A stretch of DNA of 64,000 bases, from assembly GCF_032854445.1 (NCBI RefSeq), contig NC_088295.1, positions 72,012,028 to 72,076,027 on the forward strand, given 5' to 3'. The notes beneath the pieces are model-generated. The model made no database searches and was not told the DNA's origin. It worked only from the letters and a program-made list of their open reading frames with translations. Below are positions 42,361-52,895 of this stretch, piece by piece (the stretch's first letter is position 1; the number at the start of each line of letters is the position of its first letter). The stretch is from Liolophura sinensis. Its lineage: Eukaryota; Mollusca; Polyplacophora; Chitonida; Chitonidae. Made by a program: the position numbers and the translations under genes.

Positions 42361-43379
42361 CTATATATAGGCTAATGCCTGTAGCCTATTTTATAAGTCA
42401 CCTGGTTAGTGCATGCATGCTTTTGCATTAATATATGGCCAATACACGAGTAATGCCTCCACGTCTCCATCGAGAGATGCAGGTCATACTATATACATGT
42501 GTGTCAGTATGAACACCATTTGTCATTTACATGTATTCGGTGTATATTACAACGGACAGCATTAAAACATGTTTAGGTAATCCCAAGGAAGAGACATGAT
42601 AGAGGGCGCTGTTTGTGGTTAATGTTCTATATATGATACCGGCATAAAAATGTTACCGATGTCTGTAAGCACCAATATTCCAACGGCTACCGACCGATAC
42701 ATACAGTCTTATTTGCCCCTTCGGCAAAGCCGTTAGCTTTTTATTCCTCACATAGGGTACACAAAGATGGTGATAAAGTGTCTTATCACAAGGAAAAGGG
42801 AAGCGTCCTGTCATAGCAAAGTACGAGAGAATACTAACAGTAGAAATGTGAAATTCTGACTGCAGCATGGGGGCACCAGAAAAGAAGAAATAATAAACAT
42901 CTTGATGAAGTGAGTGATGAATTATTGTTTACATGTGCGAAAAGTTACTCAACGCAGAACAGAATTATTTTTACTTAACATTGATCAAGGGAGAAAACTT
43001 TGCAATGAAAAAACAACGCGCCAAGTGAATAGTAGTTATCGTTCTTAGCCCGTGGACATCTGTTTTTGTTTCGAACAACAAAAAATTTAGAAAATACAAA
43101 AAAAACGAGAGCCATTTGGTTCCTACTCGACCTACATCTCAACAATTCCATCGCTGATCAACTTTACATTCGATGCACGTCTAAACTGCTATATTATACA
43201 TTAGTCTCATCTGTATGGCGCACTCTATGTATATTGAGGAAATTCACAAATAATATATAGGAGAGGTCCACAAAAAGTGCATATGTAAACCCATGCACCA
43301 TGCCATGTTCGATAATCCCCAAGGATTACCTCTACTTGTCCCTATCTTACAAAACAGTGAAGTATACTGTAACATAACA

Positions 43380-43781
43380 AACAGTAACAAACAATATACC
43401 ACACCATACTATACCATGCAGTATACTATGCTATAGTTATACTATACTATACTATAGGCCTACTGACGTACTTCACTGGTGTAGTGTAGTGTAGTATAGT
43501 ATGTGGCGCGCCACGGCGTGGGGCAGTATAATGTAGTACACAGGCTACACACCTAGAGCACATTAATCTGCAGTACGTGCCGGCCTGGGTCTCCACCGTT
43601 CCGTTCTAGCCAGCACGGCCGTGATAATCGGCATGGGCATGGGCATGGCATGGCATGGCGTGTCATTGCAGGGCAGTGCATATAGTATGGTATGGTATAG
43701 TATATAGTATAGTATATAGTATGGAGTAGTATAGTATAGTGTATAGCACATATTATATGGTATAGTATAGTATAGTATAGT
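43380..43781. repeat. Pentanucleotide satellite, TAGTA/TGGCA variants
   Basis: Blocks of (tatac)n, (gtagt)n, (ggcat)n and (tagta)n sharing one 5-bp period. Includes cactggtgtagtgtagtgta, which recurs near 46210. Apparent minus-strand tyrosine-rich frames are artefacts. Confidence 0.88.
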
Positions 43782-43978
43782 ATTTTATTTATTTGATTGG
43801 TGTTTAACGTCGTACTCAAGAATACTTCTTGCAGGCAAACCTTCCCATGTACTGCCGGAGAGGAAGCCAACATGAGCTGGACTTGAACTCACAGCGATCG
43901 CATTGGTGAGAGGCTCCTGGGTCATTACGCTGCGCTAGCGCGCTAACCAACCGAGCCACGGAGGCTCCTAGTGTAGCA
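43782..43978 (-). mobile_element. SINE family A inserted in the pentanucleotide satellite
   Basis: (ttta)n, ggtgtttaacgtcgtactca agaatact at left; head ctagcgcgctaaccaaccga gccacggaggc at right. The central domain is mostly deleted. Satellite sequence resumes after it (43979-44008). Confidence 0.9.
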
Positions 43979-44289
43979 TAGTATATAGTATAGTACAGTA
44001 TAGTGTGGCGATTTTGCTAGAGACAGTATATTATTTCATATAATTGCATGGGAGGTTAGGGGTTAATTTTCTGCCTTGTCCATAACGTAGACACAGGTTT
44101 TACCTGTAGAATGTAAATTTTTATGGGTTAGAGATATCCTTAAATTAAATTAGAATTTTTGTGGAATATTTTGAAATATATATATTTTTTTTGTAACATA
44201 TAGAGACAGGATATTTTGTGGACTCATGAGAGCAAGTTGTTTTTGGCGCCTTAATATAACTTTTGAAGGACACAGTTTCCGTGGACCCC

Positions 44290-44800
44290 TGTCCTTTCCA
44301 ACGTAAGAATTTTAATACTTGATGACTTAATTAGAACACCATATTTCACGTATAATACACTGACATGTTGAAGGAGTTTCTCTCCAAGCTTGGTGATCAG
44401 ATATTGTTTGACTAGGTTGCTAACAACATTTTTTTTTTTTAGCGACCTTAAGTTTGGCGAAACATCCGCCATTGTTAATATTTTGAAGTGACAAATTCGA
44501 GTAGAGTTTCCATTACTTTTGGACATATTCTTGCTGTAACAAACCACGTACGGCATCTTTCCAGTTAAAACAACATTAGTACTCACTGACTGTGGCATGA
44601 TTTTGGCATAAAACGTCCTTTATACCAAGTTTAAGACACTAAATCATTTTTTTTGGTTGTTGTTGTTGCTTCGCCGCGCACGATCGTCGTTCACGGTGAA
44701 CTGCCGCTAGACGAGGTTGTCTACTTTACGACATCCTTTAGTGTTAAACTCATATTGAAGAGTTTCAAAAGGGGCATTAACTTGTATTTGCGAAAGTAAA
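44290..44800 (-). repeat. Left copy of a 0.5-kb inverted duplicate
   Basis: Reverse complement matches 52405-52895 over about 490 bp with high identity by eye. Contains an open frame on the minus strand (MPQSVSTNVVLTGKMPYVVC .., 115 codons, 44251-44598), broken in the other copy. The frame has no domain I recognise, so coding status is open. Confidence 0.85.
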
Positions 44801-44954
44801 TAGTTTCACTCCACAGGCGCATCTTCTTTCTACCTACAAGTTGTTGTTCATCTTTCGATTATTAAGAAAAAAGAAAAAAAAATGTGCCATGACATTAGAT
44901 ACGCATGTACATGTATAGTATTTCTATACACAGATGTTGTTACTTTGGTATTAG

Positions 44955-45040
44955 CCAATCAGTGCTCTGAGTACCATCCTTGGTACTCATGAATATTTAT
45001 GAGCGCAGACTATAAATACTGGGCAAATTCCCACTTTTAG
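44955..45040 (+). promoter_or_regulatory. Candidate polymerase II core promoter (CCAAT, palindrome, TATA)
   Basis: CCAAT at 44955-44959, a perfect palindromic pair GAGTACC/GGTACTC (44969-44975 and 44982-44988), and TATAAATA at 45011-45018. Spacing is right for a start near 45040. No clear ORF follows, only the degenerate repeats at 45190-45520. The driven transcript is unknown. Confidence 0.4.
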
Positions 45041-45189
45041 TCCCAGATGATCTCGGACCACCGTCGTGTTAACATCTAAATTTCCACCTAGTTAGCTTTC
45101 TAAGGCAGGTATTTTACATGTATATAAGCAGTGTAAAGTGGTAGCTAGATAAGTTGTCAGCACTGAAGTGGGATTTCAGCTTTAGAGCA

Positions 45190-45520
45190 TACCTAGAGAC
45201 AGTGGGACTGCTAGTTCCAAATTGTGACACAAGTGTTCCCAGGCTGTGGGACTGACTTTCCCAGGCTGTGAGACTGATATTCCCAACCATGATTGAGACA
45301 GTATATCTCAATAGTTTGTACCTGGGATTTTCTGGACCAAAATTTTATAATTCCCAAGTATGAGCTGAAACATTTATACTGGGAGAATTTGTGCATAAGT
45401 GCCCCTGAGCAATAGTGGGACTGGGAATCCCAGTTTCGGCACAGTGAGACGCCGAGTCCCAGAATTTGGAACTCGTTTTCCCAAGTTATTACTGGACCAA
45501 TTCTGGAACTGTTACTCCCA
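45190..45520. repeat. Degenerate repeats of GGGACT and TTCCCA words
   Basis: Many alternating TGGGA/TCCCA words, e.g. ctgtgggactgactttccca then ctgtgagactgatattccca, and a palindrome actgggaatcccagt at 45420-45434. Units are 22-30 bp and irregular. Purpose unknown. Flanking 45041-45190 and 45520-46060 show nothing else. Confidence 0.55.
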
Positions 45521-46059
45521 GAGAAGACCTGAAAGTATTATTTACGGATAATGTCCCCACACATGGCTGACAGATTGTCTACATAACACCAGTAGGACAT
45601 ACCACTATCACAGCATCACTAGGTTTAATACCTCCCTGAGATATCCCTAACACAGTTATCTGAACCATCTGAAGTACAGATGTTGTGCTTGTACACAGTA
45701 CCGGCACTTTTACATATATATATATATTAACATACTCCTGTCACTCTATTTTAATAAAACTGTTGCTGCTGTTTGTTGAACCTTAAAAATCGGACTTTTC
45801 TTGGTTATTCGAAGTTCAGAGCTAACTAGTGGTTTTCCCAAACATACTACTGAATGACACGGACTGACCGAGCTGACATTCAAAAGAATCCATAGTAGCG
45901 AACGTCTCCAGCAGTATACAGATATTGTTCCAGAGTTCGACACTGGGTGTTTCACGTTACCAATATTGTGCTTTCCCCTGTAGTAAATGGTGTGATTTGG
46001 AACTGGGATATCTGTATCGTTAAGAAGATATATATATAAAAACAAATCGCTACAATAGT

Positions 46060-46235
46060 AATGGATAGTATGGTGTAGTATAGTATAATATATGATATAG
46101 TATATGCCATGCGATGACATGCAGGGCATCGCAAGGTAGGGCAGGGCAAGGCAGGGCAGGGCAGGGCAGGGCAGGACAGGGCATATTGCACAGTACAGTA
46201 CCGTACAGTACACTGGTGTAGTGTAGTGTAGTACA
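46060..46235. repeat. Pentanucleotide satellite, TAGTA and GGCAG variants
   Basis: tagtatggtgtagtatagta then (gcagg)n and (tgtag)n, sharing the 5-bp period and the cactggtgtagtgtagtgta block with 43380-43781. Confidence 0.85.
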
Positions 46236-46346
46236 TCCCCGGCCGTGCGTGGGAAGGTCTGCCAACAACCTGCGGATGGTCGTGGGTTTGCTCGGTTTTC
46301 TCCCACCATAATGCTGGCCACCTTCATATAAGTGAAAAATTCTTTG
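46236..46346 (+). mobile_element. SINE family A, central and tail fragment
   Basis: cccggccgtgcgtgggaagg tctgcc, aacctgcggatggtcgtggg, ccaccataatgctggcca, then an abrupt end at gaaaaattctttgg where the Polinton-derived segment begins. Confidence 0.8.
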
Positions 46347-46694
46347 GTCGTTCAATGCATCGCTTTGCTCAAGTCCACTGTTCGCTTGAGCGAAGAGGAG
46401 ATTTTAGAGAGAATTCCCATCACTTTATGGCGGAAGGCTGTCCTGCTTCTCCAACACGTCAAACAAAATCCTTCCATGGAGTGGACGGACCCCAGAGAAC
46501 TAACGGTCCATGGAAAGGCTGTCCCCGGCAGTAACATGTTCGACTTGGTCATCGACGCTTTGCGCAAAAGACAACACTTCCAACCCACGGGTCGGGAGGA
46601 CTTCGCCCGCGGGCTGAGAGCCATTAATATCCTGCTAGACCCTGCGGTACACAACCGAACATGGTGGAGCGACAGCGAGCGATCGATGGCGTGA
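46347..46694 (+). pseudogene. Small Polinton-associated capsid-cluster ORF, remnant
   Basis: Open stretch with a helical part (LLLQHVKQNPSMEW) and ELTVHGKAVPGSNMFDLVID. This layout is typical of a short protein encoded beside the capsid genes in animal Polintons; its function is not known to me. The true start may lie in lost sequence, as the SINE fragment abuts it. It ends in TGA at 46692-46694. Confidence 0.5.
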
Positions 46695-47033
46695 GTGGGT
46701 GCCAGGAAAGATGGACACACCGCCCCAGCCGAAAAGATTTTCCACACCACGCTCTCTGCCCGCCTGGTCTCGGCTACCCACCAACACCACCCATACCACT
46801 ACTGCCACCGCCACACAAGACCGACCCAGGGGGCGACAACAGCGGTGACCCGGACTGCGTAGCCCATGTATTTGAGTGGCGACAGGGAATCTTGGTTGGT
46901 AGAAATACAGTACCCCCGCACCTAGAAAAGCGTTCGGAAAGACGAAATGTTGTATGTCAGACTCCAAAGACGACCCGCACCGCGTTAATCACAAGTTAAC
47001 CTAAGTGATTACCCCTGGCCCAATGTGCTCGCC

Positions 47034-47330
47034 ATGGCCCTGACAGGATTGTTGACCGACACGATGTTCGCCATGCTTAGGTTTCACGCCGGTGATTTGA
47101 GGTTAGGTTTCGATGATGTGCGGCGGAAATACACCATACATTTTCAGAAACAGTTGGGTTTAAGCCAGCGTCTGCAACAGCTCTTGAATTTGCCGTAGAT
47201 ACACGTCGGTACCGAAGATTTACAAGCGTCCACACCAACGCTGTGCGTGTACACGGACATAGTCGAACCACGTGTGGTAGAAGACAGGCTCACGCCACTG
47301 CTACGGCCAGCACATCTTGAAGGCCTTCCA
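47034..47330 (+). pseudogene. Polinton capsid-cluster protein remnant, uncharacterised
   Basis: From ATG 47034 the frame reads MALTGLLTDTMFAML, then YTIHFQKQLGLSQRLQQLL, an in-frame TAG at 47196-47198, and LCVYTDIVEPRVVEDRLTPL. This resembles the protein often encoded just before the capsid gene in Polintons. It runs in frame into the next gene's sequence, so a deletion has probably joined the two. Confidence 0.5.
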
Positions 47331-47369
47331 AAACGTGGAATACATCCCCGTGCGACGGGGATCGTCGAC

Positions 47370-48380
47370 GGCGATGGAGAAGCGTTTGAGGCCTGCAAGA
47401 GTGTAGGTCCGACCAACCTGCGGCAGCATTCGCTGTGGCAACAGGTCGACGTCTCCCTGAACGACAAACGCATCACCGCTTCCAACAACATGTACTGCGC
47501 CTACCTGGAGACGTTGTTGTCTTACGACGCAGAGGCCAACAACACCTTGCTCTCCGCCGCTTTGTGGTACACGGACGCGTTCGGGGCGATTGACAGGATG
47601 AAGGAAAGCAACAGCGGGTTTAAAAACGACTGCATCTCACAGCGAAAAGTCGGTCGGTAGACATGATTGGGCGCCTTCACTGAGACAGTTTCTGCAACGC
47701 CGACAACTGCTCAACAACGTGACCGTCTGCATCCGACTCACCCCGTCCAAGGACGTGTTTGTCTTTATGTCCGGTGAGGACAATCCTAACACCCGATTCG
47801 AGGAGGTGTTGGTCTTTGTGCGCAAAGACAGCGATGTTCAACTGTGGCATTTGAAAGCTTTGGACAAAACCCCTGCCTAGTACCCCATCCGCCGCGTGCT
47901 GACCAAGTATTTCTCCTTGTCCAAATGCCACACACTCATCAACAAGCAAAATCTGTTTCTGGGAAGTTTACCGACGCGTTTGTGGTGCGATGCGTGAGAA
48001 ACACGGCTTTTGACGGGAGATACGATGAAAACCCTTTCCATTTACAGCAGCTTCCACACAAACTTCGTCGCCTTGCATGTCGGAGAACAGGAATTTTGTC
48101 GAACGTACGTGAACCCCTTTACCAACACGGGGAAAGTTTTCCACGACTAGGGGAACAACATCCTTCGCACTACGTTCGCCAAAGTCAGCACACTGTTTTG
48201 TTTCCACTTGACACCCAGCCTACACAACGGTCACCAGGTGAACCTGGTCCAGAAAGGCGATTTGCGTCTGGAGATGCGTTTGCCAAACCACTGCCGGAAA
48301 CCGTAAACGTGGTGTGCTACACCGAGATCGAAAATATCATAGAAGCAGATAAAAGCCGAAACGTTCTCTGTGCCAGTTAA
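47370..48380 (+). pseudogene. Polinton probable capsid protein (F54H12.2-like), broken
   Basis: Recognised by VGPTNLRQHSLWQQVDVSLN, SNNMYCAYLETLLSYDAEAN, SAALWYTDAFGAID, VFVFMSGEDNP, NTAFDGRYDENPF and VNVVCYTEIENIIEADKSRN. Pieces lie in two frames with at least four frameshifts (near 47650, 47990, 48055 and 48280) and in-frame stops at 47878, 47995, 48148 and 48304. The gene ends at TAA 48378-48380. Homologs are usually annotated as uncharacterised F54H12.2-like; assignment as the major capsid protein is probable, not proven. Not functional here. Confidence 0.65.
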
Positions 48381-48870
48381 ACACCACGGGCACGGCGTAA
48401 CTGCGATGGTCCCCACAGGCGGCGCGTTGTTCCGGGCTGTGCTTGGGGATGTCCACATTTGGGACCAACTCCGTCGCCGAGTGACTGACGTACCGTGGGC
48501 CTCACTTATCGACACGGACACGTGCCTCTGTCCCGGGCAACTCTGCGTTGCCGTTTTTATTGACGTGTGCCCGAACCCACCTCGTCTCCTGGGAGAATAC
48601 TTTCATTCTTACGGAGTGCGACCCCTCCACACTCATATCGCCGCTTCGCTCAGCAGGGAGAACACATTACTGGACGTGGAATGAACGGCGGCTGCAGAGT
48701 CTGGATGCGGATGTGTGCGGGCAGTATTGCCCGTATTAACGGGCTCGAGGACGTCCCTTGGACGCTATTGTACGACATGTCGTGCACGACATAACGATTT
48801 GATGGTGTCCGACTGGGTGGACCGCCAGCCCACGTTTTTATCACTCAACCAGCCATTTAGTGGTAATAAC
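48381..48870 (+). pseudogene. Adenain-like cysteine protease of a Polinton, broken
   Basis: Pieces in different frames: FRAVLGDVHIWDQL, PGQLCVAVFIDVCPNPP, GEYFHSYGVRP, then after a frameshift LQSLDADVCGQYCPY with the CGQYC active-site-cysteine motif (cysteine codons at 48716 and 48728), then a stop. The position where the family has its catalytic His, next to the VA of the first motif, is Leu here. Probable remnant of the capsid maturation protease. A last piece, NDLMVSDWVDRQPTFLSL, lies in a third frame at about 48795-48850. Confidence 0.6.
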
Positions 48871-49036
48871 TTACCGTGTTTTCGTGTTCGATGTGTATTA
48901 ACCCCGTGGAGACCAAACAATGAGATGGTACTCGCATAGTGTGTGTGACCTCTATTTATTTTGCCTTCACGGCAACACATAAGATCATGATATAACAGTC
49001 GGTGGCCGTCATGGCAAATTTCCAAGTAAGTGGTGC

Positions 49037-49685
49037 TCATACCGTCCTCCAGTACTTTATTCTTCCCGTAAAAATAAGTGAAAGCGTCTTTGGGCTCTGT
49101 GTAGGAATATATGCAGTTCTCGGCATACGCATACCTCGGTTCCCTTCAGTCGCGCTTTGATGGTTGCGCAACACAGAGAGGTATTCGTCCATGTCCACAC
49201 CGCGAGCATTAATGCAGGAGAGCTTGTCTTTGCTGTTCGACTCCCCTCTGTAACCATAGCATGTACTGGAACACAAACTTATGATAACCTCACTGCGCCA
49301 CTCAACTTTGAAGAGCCCCGGAGTGCGTTTTAATCAAAGCTTGAAAAACTCCAACATATGGAGTTTGGCGTACTGCTACACGGTACATCCTCTTTGCAAC
49401 GGTAAGTTTTAACGAATGGTCCTCTTGCTGCTGACCACTTAGAAGGTGTTTTCATCGATTTGGTCGACGGTACACTCCCAAGTAAACTGCGGGCCTTCGC
49501 CAGGCCACAGATTTTCACATCTACGACTCGGTCTTGGTTTGTCACGGTTTTGCCGTAGCCGGAATTTCCCAACAATAGCACACTTCGTACGAGTAGGATT
49601 GGGCGTAACGAACCAGGTCCTTGATATAGCTGAAATAGCTAAATCCAGTAAAAGTTCTGCATGGGGACGAGTCACCCTAGTTCAG
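49037..49685 (-). pseudogene. Protein-primed type B DNA polymerase fragment (Polinton PolB), C-terminal part
   Basis: Minus strand. LLLGNSGYGKTVTNQD near 49580-49535 matches polymerase B motif B (NSxYGKT). Downstream, in another frame, NARGVDMDEYLSVL and NRGMRMPRTAYIPTQ fit the C-terminal end of this family. The exonuclease and palm metal motifs are missing; frames are interrupted. Orientation is opposite to the capsid cluster. Confidence 0.6.
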
Positions 49686-50164
49686 TGACTTGCAAGAGAC
49701 TAGCACTAACATCCATCCATATACATAACAAGGTCATCTGTATGCATCGAATACACAGCACAGTCTGTGTGTATATATCATGTAGCAATGGCACGGCTAC
49801 GTCCATATACCTATACCTCGAAAATTTATTCCAGTCTGAAATGATGTTTTAGCCAGAGATAGCTAGCTCGCTGTCAACTTTTTGCTAAGTTTGGTTTAAA
49901 AAGATACATTTAATGGACAATGAATAATAAAGTTTAACAACTGGGATGGACAGTCAGAGTAAAAGTGCCACTGAGTTTAAATGTCAACTAACTTTGGACC
50001 AAAGGTCAGTGGGGAGGCTTTCAAGTTCGAAGTCTTTTTATCGTTGAAGGTAAATGAATTCCTACTCTATACAACATAGTTATTTAAAATAGACAAACGA
50101 TGAAGAAAATTGAGGGGCTTAGGGAAAGTGGTGTCAATGGTGCTATTTTCTTGCAACACGGCGA

Positions 50165-50523
50165 GTGAGTGAGTGCTTGGGGTTTAACGTCGTATTCAAC
50201 AATTTTTCAGTCATATGGCGACGAAGGAATCATTAGGGTGCATGTACGTGTAATGTGCCTCCTTGTTGCAGGACGGATTTCCAACGCTCTTTTATTTAGT
50301 GCGGCTTCACTGAGACGATTTACTGAAGGCAAGTATGCCGCCCCGCCCGAGCCATTATACTGATACGGGTCAACCAGTCGTTGCACTATCCCCTTCATGC
50401 TGAACGCCAAGCGAGGAAATTACAACTTCCTCTTTTAAAGTCTTAGGTGTGACTCGATCAAGGATTGGTTCTGGATCTACCGGTCCCGAGGCGGGCGCTC
50501 TACCAACTGTGCTATCCGGTCAA
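50165..50523 (-). mobile_element. SINE family B, full length, with target duplication
   Basis: gtgagtgcttggggtttaac gtcgtattc at left; head gcgctctaccaactgtgcta tccgg at right. Flanked by caacacggcga at 50154-50164 and 50524-50534. 49690-50150 and 50536-50670 hold nothing recognised. Confidence 0.93.
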
Positions 50524-50670
50524 CAACACGGCGAGGTAGGTGATCGGTAAATTAATGTAAAAAATTGCCAAACTTTGCCAAGCGTAAAAACTTTTTTGAC
50601 AACTCTTTTGATGTGGTAAAACTTTTTTACCTTTAGCGAGATAATTAAGTATCTGATCTTAAAGTCTCCC

Positions 50671-50935
50671 GGGGCCTCCGTGGCCGACGTGGTTAGCACG
50701 CCAGCACCGTGCAATAACTCAGGAGCCTCTCACCAGTGTGGTCGCTGAGAATTCAGCTCTTGCTGGCTTCCTCTCTGGCCGTACGTGGGAAGGTCTTCCA
50801 GCAATATGCTAATGGTCATGGGTTTCCCCAGGGCTCTGCCCGGTTTCCTCCCACCATAATGCTGGCCGTCGTCGTATAAGTGAAATATTCTTGAGTACGG
50901 CGTAAAACACCAGTCAAATAAAGAAATAAATAAAA
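50671..50935 (+). mobile_element. SINE family A, full length
   Basis: ggggcctccgtggccgacgt ggttagc head, cctctctggccgtacgtggg, ccaccataatgctggccg, attcttgagtacggcgtaaa, (aaat)n. A short tctccc direct repeat flanks it. Confidence 0.93.
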
Positions 50936-50949
50936 TTCTCCCTGCTTCA

Positions 50950-51935
50950 GTCGTTGCTTTAGCGGTTATATGATCAGTTGTCAGTTACTACATTGTCGTC
51001 CCTGTTTCAGCGGTTTTGTGATCAGATGTTAATTACCACATCGTCGTCGATGCTTCAGTATGTATGTGATCAGATGCGGGTTTCCACACTGTCGTCGCTG
51101 CTTCAGGGGTTATTGTTTTCGATGTTTCAGCGGTTATGTCAGCACGTGTCAGCTACCACATTGCTATCTATGTTTCAACGGTTATGTGTGATCAGATGTC
51201 AGTTACCACACTGTCGTCACTGCTTCAGCGGTTATGTGATCAGATGCCAGTTACCACACTGTCGTCGCTGCTTCAGCGGTTATGTGATCAGGTGTCAGTT
51301 ACCACATTGTCGTCACTGCTTCAGTGGTTATGTGTGATCAGAGATCAGTTACCATATTGTCGTCGCTGCTTCAGCGGTTATGTATTATCAGATGCTCCTT
51401 ACCACATTGTCGTCGCTGTCAGCGGTTATGTGTGATCAGAGATCAGTTACCACATTGTTGTCGTTGGTTCAGCTGTTATGTGATCAGATGTCAGTTACCA
51501 CATTGTCGTCGCTCTTTTAGTGATTATGTGTGATCAGAAATCAGTTACCACATTGTCGTCGCTACTTCAGCGGTTGTGTGTGATCAGATGTCAGTTACCA
51601 CATTGTTGTCGTTGTTTCAGCTGTTATGTGATCAGATGTCAGTTACCACATTGTCGTCGCTGCTTCAGCGGTTGTGTGTGATCAGATGTCAGTTACCACA
51701 TTGTTGTCGTTGTTTCAGCTGTTATGTGATCAGATGTCAGTTACCACATTGTCGTCGCTCTTTCAGTGATTATGTGTGATCAGAGATCAGTTACCACATT
51801 GTCTTCGCTGCGTCAGCGGTTATGCGATCAGATGTCAGTTACCACACAGTCGTCAGTGCTTCAGTGGTTATGTGTGATCGGATGCCATTTTACCAATGTT
51901 TTTGTCGCTGTTTCAGCAGTTATGTGTGACCGGTT
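50950..51935. repeat. 48/50-bp satellite, block 1, about 20 copies
   Basis: Units such as gatcagatgtcagttaccac, attgtcgtcgctgcttcagc, ggttatgt. Copies with atgtgatc are 48 bp; copies with atgtgtgatc are 50 bp and shift frame. The overlapping MCDQM-type frames are therefore not genes. The same satellite recurs at 53670-54430. Confidence 0.92.
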
Positions 51936-52404
51936 AGATCCATTCTTGAAAGAAGTGTCACCAAATAATAAAGACATCATCATGGCTGCTGTACATGTTA
52001 AAGTTTATTCAGTGACAGTGAAACAAGGGAAAAGTGACCAGGGGTGGGTACCTCATTGAGCCTGTATAATGACAGAACAATTTAATAAGCTCTCTGCAGA
52101 AACACTGCACTTCGAACTCAGAACCTATCAGTATACCCAATGTATCAATACAACTTTATCGGGAGCTATTGAAAGCAATTAATCACACAAAGTCAATCAC
52201 CTGAGTACAACATAGTGGTTACCCGAAAAAGCCATTCACATACATTATTGCGCAGTATTTTGGTATACTGTAGAACGAATGACAAGGATTATCAGAAACT
52301 TAATTCACTTATAACCTTATTAACTTACAGCCAAAATATCATTTTAAAAATGAAAAGATGGACAATAACTAGTAGGTAAAAGGAGATGAACCTATAGAGT
52401 AAAA

Positions 52405-52895
52405 ATATTTACTTTCGCAAGTACGAGTTAATGCCCCTATTGAAACTCTTCAATATGAGTTTAACACTAAAGGATGTCGTAAAGTAGACAACCTCGTCAA
52501 ACAGCAGTTCAGCGTGAACTACGATCGTGTGCGAAACAAAAAATGATTTAGTGTCCTAAACTTGGTACAAGGGACGTTTTATGCCAAAATCATGCCACAG
52601 TCAGTGAGCACTAATGTTGTTTTAACTGGAAAGATGCTGTACGTAGTTTGTGACAACAAGAATCTGTCCAAAACTAATGGAAACTCTATTCGAATTTCTC
52701 ACTTCTAAATATTTACAATGGCGGATATTTCGCCAAACTTAAGGTCACTAGAAAAATGTTGTTTGCAACCTAGCCAAACTATATCTGATCACCCAACTTG
52801 GAGAGAAACTCCTTCAACATGTCAATGTATTATACGTGAAATATGACCATGTAATTAAATCATCAAATATTAAAATTCTTACGTTGGAAAGGACT
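52405..52895 (+). repeat. Right copy of a 0.5-kb inverted duplicate
   Basis: Matches the reverse complement of 44290-44800 from tttactttcgcaagtacgag to cttacgttggaaaggac. The frame open in the left copy has a stop here (cacttctaa). The outer flanks of the two copies show no matching target duplication. Confidence 0.85.

Larger units (their letters stand above)
40916..43379. other. Downstream of TEX49; no gene recognised
   Basis: AT-rich noncoding sequence. It holds a 27-bp repeat, a pentanucleotide repeat and a SINE-like phrase at 41757-41850 (gtaaaggaaacgagagtgcc cagagtaaacc). Short frames on either strand lack domain or splice support. Confidence 0.45.
46347..49685. mobile_element. Decayed Maverick/Polinton (adintovirus-like) remnant
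   Basis: A GC-rich segment with broken pieces of several genes found together in Maverick/Polinton elements. On + in order: a small capsid-cluster-associated frame, a remnant with VYTDIVEPRVVED, a probable capsid protein and an adenain-like cysteine protease. On the minus strand, convergent: the C-terminal part of a protein-primed type B DNA polymerase. Every frame is damaged. Integrase, packaging ATPase and clear terminal repeats are not seen. A full element is normally 15-20 kb, so most has been lost. 46700-47030 and 48870-49036 hold no recognisable piece. Confidence 0.75.

Noticed and set aside
43553-43873. Tyrosine- and proline-rich minus frames (also 45746-46355)
   Set aside because: Pentanucleotide satellite read in three frames; no gene context.
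50950-51935. CRISPR-like array
   Set aside because: Repeats are contiguous with no unique spacers, and the locus is eukaryotic.
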